Source: Notospermus geniculatus (taxonomy: Eukaryota; Nemertea; Pilidiophora; Heteronemertea; Lineidae). Taken from it: DNA of 64,000 bases. Below the pieces are notes generated by a model. The model did no database searches. It had not been told where the DNA came from and worked only from the letters and a program-made list of their open reading frames with translations. The position numbers and the translations under genes were made by a program. The stretch spans positions 11,497 to 75,496 of the forward strand of contig NMRB01002008.1 in NCBI GenBank assembly GCA_002633025.1, read 5' to 3'. Positions 11,851 through 23,729 of this stretch are shown in pieces. Position 1 is the first letter of the stretch, and each line of letters begins with the position of its first letter.

Positions 11851-12434
11851 TATTACTGGGTACCTCAGTTAATTAATTTTGGATTGGTAGCTGACAGCTG
11901 AGTTCAATGTTTCGATATCAGTGGTATGAAACAATGGCTTGGTTTGTTATGATTTTCCAGAAAAAAATTCATCAGACCTAGCTTACATACCTGCACCGCA
12001 TTAGCACTCATCCAAGATGGCGGCCATGGTGGCCATCTTGAATTCGGTTTCTGTCAATTAACTTGAGAACGCTCTGAGTGATCCCCTGAAATTTTTTGTG
12101 AGGGTTTGTCTCTATGAGGGAAAGGTTCCTTTCAATGACCAGCCGCACCGCCGCCCATCAAAGATGGCGGAATCAAATCGGACCGAAACTTGATGTCTGA
12201 GGTCATGTGACCCGGGTGCACATATGTACCAAGTTTGGTGCCAATAGGCCCAGTGGTTACAAAACGAGCCCTGCTAACAGACTACGAGGGACAACTGATG
12301 ACGGACACCGTGTGACGACTATAGCTCACACGTGAGCTAAAAATCACACAGGTGAGTTCTGCCCTGTTAAATCCCTTTTTCACACAATCACATTCATTGT
12401 ATGGTATGTTTTTTTATGTCCAGGCTTTCGAAAA
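11851..12434. other. Spacer upstream of TLR-B exon 1
   Basis: Contains CCAAGATGGCGGCC repeats (near 12010) and the widespread block that runs through CCAAGTTTGGTGCCAATAGG and a GACGGACACCGTGTGACGAC segment to GTGAGCTAAAAATC. At about 12400-12420 a pyrimidine-rich tract ends in TTTATGTCCAG just before the exon. This could be a 3' splice site, so TLR-B may have an untranslated upstream exon. Confidence 0.4.
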
Positions 12435-12703
12435 ATGAATTACCAGACATTGCAAATTTTGTCAGCAGTCCTTCTCCTCTTCTCGATTCATGCGCAATGG
12501 GATGTCCAAAAGGATTTTGAGGGATTTCGTCTTCTCTACCAAAGATGCAAAATGGCCAATGAAAGCTCAACAGATTTCAAAACACATTGCCAAAAGTATA
12601 TGGAAAGAATAGAAGCTGATTTGATAATGTATGATCGTGATATTGATGAAGAGGAAAGGCTTGACTTGAAGAAGATGCAAGACAGATATTTTGAGGAATT
12701 AAA
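12435..12703 (+). CDS. TLR-B exon 1 (signal peptide and helical linker)
   Basis: The ATG opens a classical cleavable signal peptide (hydrophobic core ILSAVLLLFSIHA, predicted cut before QWDV). It is followed by about 65 mostly charged residues with likely helical character and two cysteines. The exon stops in TTAAA before the donor GTAAGT, phase 2. Joining to the acceptor ending at 17112 (TTTTTTCAAG) restores a Lys codon and stays in frame with the TLR exon at 17113. The matching phase and donor in TLR-A support this reading. The acceptor uses AAG rather than CAG, which is acceptable but weaker. Confidence 0.75.
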
Positions 12704-13606
12704 GTAAGTACGATCCACAGAACAGTTATTAGCAGTACACTCCCACCTATCCAAAACCCCGGGTGAACCCCAGGTTTCTTGTGCGTACACCTATTTTTTG
12801 CCCTGTCTAATAGACCCGTGTTTAAAAACCCCGTGTCTATTAGACCCGGCGAGCTCGCCGTCATTATTTTTGTAATATACTGAAAATAGGTGTAAGCGCA
12901 CGGTGGTTTTTTTTCAAGCCCGGGGACGACCCGGGTCTAAAAAACCCACCAATTTGGAATACCGGTAGGTGGAACTAAAGCTATAAAGTTTCAAGTCTAT
13001 GGTACTGTATAGGACAAACCCACAATGCCACGGTAAGCATGTAAGGAAACCTTGCTGCTGTTCAAAATCACTCCTTGTCCTACACTCGCTCAAAAATTGA
13101 CAAGGACTAGAATATTGCAGAGTAAAAACAGAATACGAACTGTCAATGCCAACTGAGTACAATTCATGTGTGTATTTGTTGTGGACTAACGTCACGACCT
13201 GAAATTTCGCCAGCGGTATGACGTCGAAATTTTGACGTCAATCTTGCAGAGGGGGGTCCTAAAATTCCACCAATTCGCAAATTATCTGAATTTTCTTCCA
13301 AATATGATGATTTTTCTTTTGAATAACGCTCTAAGCTTGCAGTATTAACTGTATCACAGGCACTGTATGAAACGAAGGTAAATTGATTGGTATACAATCC
13401 GAATATCAGCCGTCGTAAGTTGCCATCCGTGCGAAGCATCTTGGTTGGTGCGGAAAGTAATCATGTCAAATGCGAATGACGTGATGTGTCATGACGTCAA
13501 AAGAATGAGTTTCAGTCAGAATGATTTGGATTCAGATAGGCATTGCAGCATTACCATGCTTTGTTGTTTATAGTACTACTATTTCATGATTTATCGTAGC
13601 ATCAAC

Positions 13607-14773
13607 CAGGCCACCCAACAACCTTTGACCAAAATAATATAGGAATTATAGGAGCTTCCAAGCAAATATATAGGAAAATTATAGGAATTTTAAACAAATT
13701 TTATAGGAAATTTATAGGAATCCAGTGATAGAAAAGGTATCTGACATTGGTTTACCACCCTTGACTTGCCCACCCAAGGCATGTTGGCCACCCTCTTAAA
13801 ATTTGTGGGGCATATTTTAGGAACAATTTTTTTGAAAAGAAGGAAATCCTAGGAAAAAAGAGAATGGAAATGACAGCGGGGAGGGGGCCCAGGAAGGTTT
13901 CAACAGTGAAGGCGTGGGGGGAGTGCGAGGGTGTGCCCCCTCGCGCAGAAATTTTTTTAAAAGCTGGGATGCCGGAGGTACTATTTCCCGGCATTTCAGC
14001 CGTGAAATCAAGTCTGTATAGGGTACTTAAGCGGCCATGTCGATTTAGAGGAATCGGAGGAATCGAAGGAATCAGAGGAATCGGGCTGGAAGATCCAGAA
14101 AATCACCGTATGATAAAGTATAAAATTATCAGAATAGTTAATTCACAACATTTCCTGGGCTATTGAGTTGTTATAATTAACTCATCATGGTCGAGGTTGG
14201 TGAAAAGAGAGTCCAATGACTTGAGGGCCGAATGCCAACACTTTAGGAGAAAAAGGGCCGAAATGCAAGTTCCACTAAAGCTATTATGATATTAGCTTGA
14301 TCACGTGGCTGTATTTATATATTTAGTACATAATAACGGTGTGATCGTTAGTGCATGATGGGTTGCAGACTGAATTTTCCTCTGATTCCTCCGATTCCTC
14401 TGATTCCTCTAAATCGACATGGCCTACTTAAGCATTCTAAAGGCTGAGGGGGCCAAAGTTCAGTGGAGCCATGGTTGGTAACACTAGACAAGAGTGGTTC
14501 CGGCATATTTCAAGTACCCAACAGGGTAGAGGGTGCAGTCCGATAATGCGAGCGCCGAAGGCGCGAGCCACCAGTGACATTTGAAGACCGTGAGAACATT
14601 ACAACGCCAATTTTTTGCCAGTTGTTCAATTCTTTCGAATAAATATGGTGAAAATATAGGAAATATAGGAGAAAATAACAAATATATAGGAAATATAGGA
14701 ATATAGGAAATATAGGAGGAGGGTAGGTGAATATATAGGAATTATAGGAAATATAGGAACGTTGGGTGGCCTG
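13607..14773. mobile_element. hAT-like non-autonomous element
   Basis: Ends CAGGCCACCCAAC (left) and GTTGGGTGGCCTG (right) are perfect 13-base inverted repeats. They are flanked by the direct repeat CATCAAC at 13600-13606 and 14774-14780. CAGG-type ends with a duplication of about this size suggest the hAT group, although hAT normally makes 8 bp. Both subterminal regions hold many TATAGGAAATATAGG-type units. No transposase is present. Confidence 0.65.
14033..14424. mobile_element. MITE-1, 392 bp, 9-bp target duplication
   Basis: The ends are GGCCATGTCGATTTAGAGGA and its reverse complement, continuing for about 45 bases of repeated GGAATCRGA units. The flanks are a perfect direct repeat TACTTAAGC at 14024-14032 and 14425-14433. 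A 9-base duplication is typical of Mutator-like elements. It is nested inside the hAT-like element, so it arrived later. Confidence 0.85.
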
Positions 14774-16086
14774 CATCAACGAAACAATGGATTTTGTGAT
14801 ATTGTTATCCATCTGTTGAACCAAATTCAAGTCATCATGGTCGACGCCGTGTTCAATCAAGTTAAGTCAACAACGTTTTCATTTTTAGAAGTCCTAAAGG
14901 ACATATTTGCTTAGTCTATTCCACATTTATTGTGAAATGCTATGCTGAGTTTTGATGTTGAAAGCCTTCCCTGATCCTTGCGGTTTGGAATGGAATAGGC
15001 CTATGACTGTAGGATCACCCTTCAGGAGGTAAGCGCTTATGCTGCAGGCGGGTGCGAATGCAAATGACGCAGGCGCAGATTTAGGGGGGGGGCGCACCGG
15101 GCGCGCGCCCCCCTATTTTCGGCAGGCCATAATTTTTTCAAACATGATTTTCCGCGGCACACTACAAATGCCGCGCACTCCGCTTAACCGCCATATGCAC
15201 ACAGCCCCCACGTGCGTAACCCATCACAATCCCGTGCCCTATCCCCGAGTGATTGCCCTTGAAGCCGCGCTTCAGAAAGAGGAGTGCGGAGTACCTTGAC
15301 ATAATCAGCTGACTATGCGAAGGCTGTGTGCTGAGCATGGCGGAGAAACGAAAACAGCAACTTACTTAAAGTTTGTTCGACAGTTTTTGAAGAAAAAAAG
15401 GTTTGCACGCCTTATTTCTAAATCAATTTATACTAGCAGGGGCACCATACAGAGGGGGTTCTGGGGGTTGGAACCCCACTCGGCGACCTCCATCAAANCG
15501 CCTAAACTCATTTTGCCTACTCCTATTTCGCCTAATAGGAAAGAAAGAATGAAGATGAATATGTACATGTACAACACATAAGTTTATTTTCTCATTAGGG
15601 CTTCTACTTAGTAACCCTTCACCAAAGCCAAACAAGTGGAAAGATGTCTAAATTCCATGTCTGGGTGAGCTTCCCTATACCGTCAAATGGGCAATATGGC
15701 AGCATTTTCTGTGCCTTTCATTATGTGGAACATTGACTGGTGAATGGGGACCCTAGCTCACTGCCTCAATAGGTGTCACTAGTGGTTAAAACTCTTGAAA
15801 TGAAACCGACATCCCGGTCCTGATCAATTTCCCACACAAAAGGAGTCCATTGTATAGGACCGGGTTTCGGTGTGCTGCCCTCTATCGTAGCTAAGATCCC
15901 CATTAGAAATAGGTGAAATATAATCATCATCATATCATTACCGGCGTCGTAACCCTGTTGGGTTTTTGCCGGAGGTATGGAGTCCACGACAGGCTACTGT
16001 CCACCTGTGTGGGGTGTTTTACTTGCCCTGGCATAGACACTTAAGTACAAGGGACCACGGCTTTTAGTCCCATCCGACGGACACTA

Positions 16087-16340
16087 TATAGGAATTTGGC
16101 GAAGTGGTTGTAGGCGAAGTGGGTGTAGGCGAAATGGGTGTAGGCGAAATGAGAAGTAGGCGAAACGGGTAGTAGGCGAAATGGGATGTAGGCGAAATGG
16201 GTTGTAGGTGAAATGGGAATTAGGCGAATTGGGAATTGGGCGATATGGGTTTAGGCGATATGGGTGTAGGCGAAATGGCCACTTTTTGTAGGCGAAATGG
16301 GTTTAGGCGAAATAGGAGTAGGCGAAATGGGCCGGAACTA
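16087..16340. repeat. GTAGGCGAAATGGG minisatellite
   Basis: About 16 imperfect units of roughly 15 bases, consensus GTAGGCGAAATGGGT. An inverted remnant with the same motif (GCCTACTCCTATTTCGCC) lies at about 15500-15535, so the array is likely one arm of a foldback element. It lies within the TLR-B intron. Confidence 0.85.
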
Positions 16341-17112
16341 TATAATCTGAGTGCTTCGGTTCGACAGCGGCGGAAAATACGCATGGTGACCTTTGCCCCA
16401 ATTGGCTCTTCCAACTGATTCGCACCTTCCTGATATTTGCTACTAGGACATTCTCTCGTTGAAACCAGTTCATTTCGGCCGCTTCGTCGGGGGAGGGTGG
16501 GAAATAAATGGCACGTTTTGGGAGAATTGCTATGGCGAAATGAAATGGGTTTTGAGAAAGGGATCCATTATGTCAGCCTTACGCGAAAAATGAAGATAGC
16601 AGAAAGATACCGGCAAGAAAGACAAGTCGATTGACGTATGTTTCGTCGAATTTGACCTAGCCGTTGCGGAGCTATCGTTGATAAACCTCGCGCCACTGGA
16701 AGTGGAATGAACTTTAGCTAGACCATACCCACGGAGTGTGGAGTGTGGATATGGTCTAATCAACGAAGCTGGGACACAGGACACTCAGTTGGACTGAAAT
16801 TGCCTGCTGTTTTCTTTCAAATTTGTCGTAAGGCAGCAATTCAGCAACATGACACTTATGACGCACACATTTGATGGAGATAAAACCGAAGCTGATGAGC
16901 CGATTTCAATAAGAAACTGAGAAAAATAAGTTTGGACCTACCTCTTTCACATCGTGCGTGAATTTGCGTTGTTGATGACGTAGATTTTCAACAATGCAGA
17001 CGTCAACCCAAAAAATGCCAAATTTTTGTGTGCGTGACGTGATCATGACATTGGCGAAATTTCAGGTCGGGATGTTAGAAAAACAAACATGATTCATTCA
17101 TCTTTTTTCAAG

Positions 17113-20100
17113 GTTGTCAAACTGGATAATAACACAGATGAACAAAGATTTCCCACATTCATCTAGAATGAAAGAACGTGAGTTGAGTCAAGGGAATCGA
17201 TGGCAACAATGTGCGAAGTTAATGAGCTATTTCCAAGAAATAACACTGTCAATTAACAGCATACATGTTGTATTTACTTTTGATGAACTTGACTGCAATT
17301 TCGTTGAAGAAAGAAAGGACAAGGACAGTGGAACAGTAAATGTGGTGATTCTGCACTGCATTACAGGAAATCTCTTAAAGAAAATAACCGATCCTCACAG
17401 CTTTCTGCCAGTGGAATTAAAGAAGCAACTGAACTATTTAATTCAATTCGTACATGGTGGTTTGTCTTGTCAAACAAGGCATCTTACTGAAATACCAGCT
17501 TTGTCGCCCATTGAACTTGAATGCCACAATCCAGACCAATTTTTAGACTATCCACCTTATTTGGGAACATATTATAGAGCGAGTCAGTTCCTTTTTTTGG
17601 AATCAACGAGCTATTTATCAAACCATTTCGGTGTAGAAATCAATACTCAGAAGCTGCCATGTCCATTTTATTGCAAGTGCTTTTTATCTTCTTGCTTCCA
17701 TTTACAAATAAGATGTGGTACTGCGATTTGGAGGAAAGTGCCAGACCTTGATAATTTTTTTAGAGGAGTGGTCTCACTGAAACCATACCTGAGGACTATT
17801 GAAATCACATATTCTAACCTGGATAGAATCCCAGTGAAAATATGTGAGACACAAACAGTGCAGAATTTAATTCTTTCGTACAACGATATCCTTGAAATAC
17901 CAAGCTGTCTGTCAGAACTCCACTCATTAAAACAATTAGATTTATCATTCAACAAAGTTCGCTCTTTATCCCCACTTAGAACAGAAAATCTAAAATACCT
18001 GTTTATTCATCATAATCGAATACGAAGGATTAGAAAAACTCCAGTAATCAATGGAGAAAATCTTGAAGATTTTGACATCAGCTATAATAAGATTAAATCT
18101 ATTGATAGATTTGCCTTTAAGGATTTTCACCATCTGATGTATGCCAATTTTTCACATAATGAAATTGAATTGTTAGACTTAATCTTGCCAAAGCAAGTTA
18201 AAGTCATAGAAGTATCAAACAACACTATCCAACAGGTTGTAAGTTCAACATTCAAATCATTGAAGGCCCTTCAAAAAATCAACCTTGCAAACAATAGAAT
18301 TGAGAAGCTTGATGACGATCTATTTCTTTATTGTAGAGATTTAGCAATTTTAGATATTTCAAATAATAGACTCAAAAAACTGAATTTCCGAATGCCAGCA
18401 TCAATACAAGAGCTGCACTTGGGAGGGAATGAAATCAAGTTTGTGTCGAAGGATGTATTTGAAAATGTATATGATCTTAAAAGATTGATTCTCAGCAAAA
18501 ATAAAATAAAGAAGATTCACAAACTAACGTTCATTCATCCATTGCATGTGACATTAATCACAGAACTTAAACTTGATGGAAATTCCTTTGAGGCCATAGA
18601 AGATGCATGGCTCCCTTTCAAGAACCTGCAGCATTTGGACTTATCACACAACGAGATTGCAAAAGTTGACCTGGGATTGTTCAGTGATTGCGATTTAACG
18701 GAATTGTATTTGCAGAACAACAACATAAGTGATATCAAGATAGAAGAGGCTAAAAACAATCCTCTGCAACATCTCAAAATATTAAATATGTCTTTCAATA
18801 AAATAGAAACTGCACCATTGATTATTACACTACATTATCAAAACCTGAAAAAATTTGATCTCTCACACAATAATATCAATAACGCCATTTGGTTCTTAGA
18901 ACCTGACAACGAATACATGAAACGATTTTCAAAATGGCATTCAATATATTCTGCTAGAATGTCTCTTTATAATATGATGACACATAATTTTGGAGAACAG
19001 GCAGTACAAATTTCAGATGAAACATTTACAGTGAAGGCAGGCGCATTTCTAATAACAAACCTTCAGCAAAATAACATAACTTTTCTTCAAGATATATTCA
19101 ATGAACCTGGAATTTTTTCCCCACCAGATGCCATGCTCCTCTACTTCTACCAACTTTCCAACAATCCGCTAAATTGCGACTGCAGGATATACCCATACCT
19201 AATTCAAATTCAACAGATGTTGGTGAAGTGGAATGAAATGACAGATATGATGGAACGGATAACACCACCTCCATGTTACCATCCCGAACATTTGAGGGGT
19301 CTCAACCTAAGTGACACCTTCATACTCGAAAGTGTTATCAAACAGCTTCAGTGTGAATATAAAGTTGAAATCAGCAACAGAAATGAAGGAAGTTGCAAGT
19401 ATCGCTTCCTTCCCTACAATGACACATTGATCATAGACTGTTCCAACCAGAACTTGAAAATCATCCCACAAAACTTAAACAACACATTTCGTCATCCAAT
19501 TCATGACAGAATAAAGCCTGAAAACCGAATTTTGAACCTTAATGGAAATAACTTCACAGAACTCAGAACTGTTGCCATAAACAACGTACTTTCTTTCACC
19601 ACCATTGACTTAAGTAATGCCAACATTTCATCAATAAATTACATTGCTTTGTTGCTTCTTTTCACAAGTGCAAGCCATGTGTATCTAAATGACAACAATT
19701 TGACAATGTTGCCAAAGTTGGATCGAGTTATCATATCAAGTCTAAAAGAGCTACACTTACACAATAATCCTTGGAGTTGCAGTTGCGATCAACAGTGGTT
19801 CAAATCATGGTTGTTGCACTTTATCAACAGCGAAGTGCTAATCAAACCCCACTTGGTCACTTGCAATTCACCAAGCTGGAACAAGGGCAAGGTGATCCAC
19901 AATCTGCCAGAAGAACACTTCTGTACGAATCCCATGGTATATGACATAACAACTGTTATGTTTTATTTTGTTACTTCTTTACTTGCTGCCTTTATTCTTA
20001 GATTTTTCATAGAAGTGATATACGGATTCAGGTACAAATTATTTGAATACAAATTGCATCCATTTGATCGCGATGAGTGCAGAGGTGAAAACATGCAGTA

Positions 20101-20557
20101 TGATATCTTTATATCCTACTGCCAGGAAGATACACAGAGCAAGAGCCTCAAAACTTTGATCCAAACACGCTTAGATCCTCCATACAAAATATGTGACGTG
20201 GAAAACATTGAACACTTTCCACCTGGAAGACGCTACAAAGAGAGTGTTGCTGATGCGGTGACCAAGAGTAAACGCACCATAATAATTCTCACGAAAGCAT
20301 ACAACAAATATTGCTGTGAAGACTTCTCAATGGCCCTTGATCATTGGAGTAGAAATGAACTCCAGCACCGTGTCATTGTCATCAAAGACATTTTTATGAA
20401 TCATAGCGATGTAGGGGACGAAAAACTGAAGAAGTATTTTAGTGAATACACATACCTTGAACTTGATCATAACTTCTGGCAGCGACTTTCATATGTCTTG
20501 CCACAGAGACCAATTCAACACAACAACAGAGATGATGAACAGTTTTACATGCAGTAA
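17113..20557 (+). CDS. Toll-like receptor B, main exon
   Basis: A paralogue of the receptor at 2.7-6.3 kb; with exon 1 the protein is about 1237 residues. The order is the same: an N-terminal domain starting at RWQQCA with several cysteines, an LRRNT-type cluster (CPFYCKCF), about 15 LRRs, LRRCT (NCDCRIYPYL), a second cysteine pair and LRRs, LRRCT (SCSCDQQW), a transmembrane helix (VMFYFVTSLLAAFIL) and the TIR domain from about nt 20096. TIR box 1 is QYDIFISYCQED, box 2 FPPGRR and box 3 NFWQRLSY, so it retains the Phe-Trp of functional TIR domains. It is predicted to sit at the cell surface or in an endosome and sense an unknown ligand. About 172 bases at 19289-19460 are nearly identical to TLR-A, unlike the rest. 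Confidence 0.93.
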
Positions 20558-21346
20558 AGGTCCCACTGTTCTCATCTCAGCAGTCCAACTTCACTTCATT
20601 GAGGAAGGCTAAGCCACGGCCTGAACAGAACAGGTCTGGTTCAGGTTTACCACGGAACTAAAAAAAATGGTGGCCAGCTCCCAGCAAAGACATGGAGAAC
20701 CAAAAACTTTCCAAAATTTGTCAAAAATCACATATTATTGACCTTGATAACACCAAGAACTGCCCAGTTTCCCTGTCAACTCTAGATGTACAATTCCTGT
20801 AACTTCTAGTCGCGATATGCGATTGACTTTTTCAATTATGCTTCTGAAATCAAAACATTGGATGGAGAGAGAGAGAAACAGACAAGATCACTAAAAACAA
20901 GGAAGACTGCCCATTGCGAGATTGGGTAGTCTTAATAAAACTATAATGTGAATATTGCTTTTTCAGCATGGGCCTGGTGTTTTAAATCAACCCATTCAGT
21001 GCCAGTTAAATGGAACAGTTTTCAGTTTTTTGCAAAAAAAACACCAAAAATCACTGGCACAGAAATTTAAATTGATACTGTTTTGGTCCTGGTAAAAGCC
21101 TAGGCCTAACGATCTTGTTTGTAAAGAAGGAAAGCTTGAAATGTTTGAGTGATCACTACGCACCTGAGAACAAATGCGGCAGAACAGAACTTTTTCTGAC
21201 TGCTGTCGTCAACTACAGTCGACAATGGCAGTGAAATATTTAATGCATGCAGGATGTCATCCAGCGGGTGGATTGGGGTGTTTACAACATGCAGAGGTAG
21301 AAATGAAATTGTCTTTGTAGCAGCATATTAAAATTATTTGCGAATA
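20558..21346. other. TLR-B 3' region
   Basis: No further coding exon. A GGATGGAGAGAGAGAGA-type block begins near 20860. It is followed at 20902-20933 by a stem-loop (AAGACTGCCCA / TTGGGTAGTCTT) and immediately by AATAAA at 20934, a plausible polyadenylation signal for TLR-B. The same block and hairpin recur at 42836-42914, so the module is a dispersed repeat, probably co-opted as the 3' end. The remainder shows nothing recognisable. Confidence 0.45.
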
Positions 21347-21557
21347 TGTGACCCGCTCTGGCAAAACCAGTCGCATGACGCTCTTAGCTTGGCAGGTTGA
21401 GACCAAATGTTTGTCACTTTCAGTATTGTCTGGCTGTTGTGAAATCTGAAATACCCGGTAATCTATTTCTTCCATTCTCTCCTAGTGTCATCTTAGTTCG
21501 TTGAGGCTCAACTTCTGAGCGCAAGAAACGCGACTGCTTTTGCCAGAGCGGGTCACA
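21347..21557. mobile_element. MITE with TGTGACCCGCTCTGGCAAAA ends
   Basis: Perfect inverted ends TGTGACCCGCTCTGGCAAAA (21347-21366) and TTTTGCCAGAGCGGGTCACA (21538-21557). The flanks read ATA on the left and TATA on the right, compatible with a TA-type target duplication. 211 bases, non-coding. Confidence 0.8.
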
Positions 21558-21560
21558 TAT

Positions 21561-22286
21561 AAGGCCTTAGTTATTTAATTACTTGTTTTACGGATCTGTT
21601 TTTTGGAAAAGTAAGCTGGGAGGTCGAAATAAAAATAAAAATAAAAATCCCGTTTGACCATTTTTATTTTTATTTTTGCTGATGTCATTCTTGGCATTTG
21701 CTTGGACAAGCGGTGGTCGAAATAAAAAATAAAAATAAAATTGTATCATTCATCAAGATCGGATTTCTGAATAAAAATAAAAACATCTATGTTAAAAAGG
21801 AACTAATTCTGCCTTTTAATATTTATTGTTGTTCCACCAGAAGGAGAAATAAATTATCTCTTGGGACAAAATTGGGTTATGAATGAATATACATATGCCA
21901 TAAAACTGTGTAGTGACACCTGACACCTCACCAAACTGTGTTGTGAGACCTGGAAAGATTGGCTGCCATTGCATGGTGTTACAATATGGCAGCCATGGCG
22001 GCAATCTCATCCATCTCATCGCGTTTTGGATGCTGATTTTGGAGCTTTATTCACACTTCTGTTGTCCAGATTTTTTTCTGGAGGAGGGGGTTGGATGAGA
22101 TCCGGTGGGAAAAAGAAAAGTAAATATTGTGAGTGTTCTTATGATCGGGATTTTATTTCTGAATAAAATTTTTTCCTGAAACTTTTGAATTCGAAACATC
22201 GGTGGCATGAAAAAATTTTATTTTCATCTGGGAAATTTCACGTCGGCGGATCCGTAAAACAAGTTATTAAATAACTAAGGCCTAAG
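21561..22286. mobile_element. Foldback element with AAGGCCTTAGTTATTTAAT ends
   Basis: The left end (21561-21598) and right end (22249-22286) are about 37-base inverted repeats from AGGCCTTAGTTATTTAA through to GTTTTACGGATC. The interior carries AAATAAAAATAAAAAT runs and no open coding region. It abuts the preceding MITE by 3 bases. Confidence 0.75.
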
Positions 22287-23240
22287 TTCATTGTTATTCA
22301 AGTAATTCATTTTCCAATAATTTGTAACAATGAGACATGAGTGTGATTACAAGTACATGTAGATAGCGGACAGTTTACCGTATGTGCATGTCCTACACTG
22401 AGCCACATTTTGGCGTTTTGGTACTTTTTTATTTGTTTTTGTGCTCCATAACCAATGCATAACCAGAAGACAAGTGCTTTTAACTCATGAATAACTGCCT
22501 GGTGAGGATGGCTACATGTATACTAGTACATGAAAAGGAATCTTGAAAGGAACCTTTTTCATGCGAGTTCATTGAGGAGATTCCTGTCTTATGGTGACAA
22601 GAATTTCAAAGCGTGCTGTTACCATTGACATTGAATACATGTATAAAAATTTCTTGGAGTGTTTCTCATTTCTTCTTACTGATAGTAGCAAAAATGAATG
22701 TGCAGATATGAATTTCTGGTAGTGCAGTTATAATTCAGTTATACCAAGATATGAAATAAAATACATTCTTAAATTTTGTTTCTCCTTGTTATTTTCGCTA
22801 TCATAACTTACTTGGTACAGTCGTAAGTCCTGCGTGATCTGTGTCCTGGGTATGTCCTGAACACTCCACTTCTCATCCCAACGTATGTCCATTTCACTTG
22901 TTCAATCGATTCAAAAGCTCGTGCTTCCCAGACTTCCTCAATCGGCTGACTGATCAGGACGTCAGCACTGAAATATTAACAATAGTGATTGCAAAATATT
23001 TTCCTATAATATGCAAGACAGCAGAGGAAAACGTGTCGGATGTTGCTGGATGATCAACAAGGACTAGCAGATTAATTGGGCATCGATCTGCTACTGTTTA
23101 CCTGTTATGAAATTCATTTCAACCATTGAAATGTGTGGGTTTACAAAGGCCATTAACACTTTCCTAAAATTTGATATCCGATGGGTTTTCCAATGGAGCC
23201 TCACATATTATGTGACGCGGGCTTCAGTTCAGGAGCAAGG
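22287..23240. other. No feature recognised
   Basis: About 950 bases with short unsupported reading frames only. GTACATGTA-type palindromes are scattered through it, as elsewhere in the window. No exon, RNA gene or terminal repeats were identified. Confidence 0.4.
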
Positions 23241-23394
23241 AGTTAGTTATATGGGGCCGTATTCAAGAAACTTCTTCAACTCTTACATTGGTTCACCTTT
23301 TGCTATTGTTTGCAGGGCAGAATCAGGCCCTGCAATTTGAGGAGTGGGAGAGCAATTGCTCTGTTCAGAGCAATCACTCTCTCACTCTTCAAAT

Positions 23395-23690
23395 GGGGAT
23401 CATAACTCTGATAGAGGGCAGCACACAGTAATCAGGTCCTATTCAATGGATGCCTTTTGTGTGGGAAATTGATCAGGGACCTTATTCACAAAGCCCCCGC
23501 AACTTTAAGGGTACGCAAATCCTTTGTCAGGCTGATAGTGAACAATAGGTTGTCTGCAAAAGGACAATAGTTTGCGCACTTCCGTAACTTACGGGAGCTT
23601 CATGAATAAAGTCCCAGGACCTGAATGTCCTTTTCAACCACTAGTGATGACACCTATTGAGGCAGTGAGTTAGGTTCCCCATTGCAAGGC
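23395..23690. repeat. Dispersed repeat interrupted by a foldback element
   Basis: The sequence from GATAGAGGGCAGCACAC through GTGTGGGAAATTGATCAGG to ACACCTATTGAGGCAGTGAG is the reverse complement of the copy at about 15750-15900. Here it is split by a 140-base insertion at 23476-23615 whose ends are GGGACCTTATTCACAAAGC and GCTTCATGAATAAAGTCCC. The uninterrupted copy in the TLR-B intron shows what the empty site looked like. Confidence 0.7.
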
Positions 23691-23729
23691 CTGCGGAATA
23701 CAAAAGCTTAAAGTGGACCTATTTGTTAC

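Larger units (their letters stand above)
13186..17078. mobile_element. Large element with 27-bp terminal inverted repeats
   Basis: The left end CTAACGTCACGACCTGAAAT plus TTCGCCA is matched at the right end (17052-17078) with two mismatches. The ends are 3.9 kb apart and nearly everything between them is other mobile DNA, so the original element was probably much shorter and grew by later insertions. Its right end lies only 34 bases before the TLR-B exon 2 acceptor. No transposase is visible. Confidence 0.55.
12704..17112 (+). other. TLR-B intron 1, filled with nested transposons
   Basis: A 4.4-kb intron holding several elements inside one another. At 12740-12960 there is a foldback patch with CCCGGGT motifs. 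The outermost long element spans 13186-17078. It contains a hAT-like element at 13607-14773, which itself contains a 392-bp MITE at 14033-14424. Also present are a G-rich low-complexity stretch with NNCGCGCGCCC near 15075-15110, a copy of a dispersed repeat at 15750-15900 and the minisatellite at 16087-16340. No coding exon could be supported inside. Confidence 0.7.

Noticed and set aside
13752-14166. Short frames at 13.8-14.2 kb in the TLR-B intron
   Set aside because: They lie inside the hAT-like element and the nested MITE, with low-complexity composition and overlapping frames on both strands.
16087-16340. CRISPR-like array
   Set aside because: Units are contiguous 15-mers without spacers and the DNA is from an animal; it is a minisatellite.
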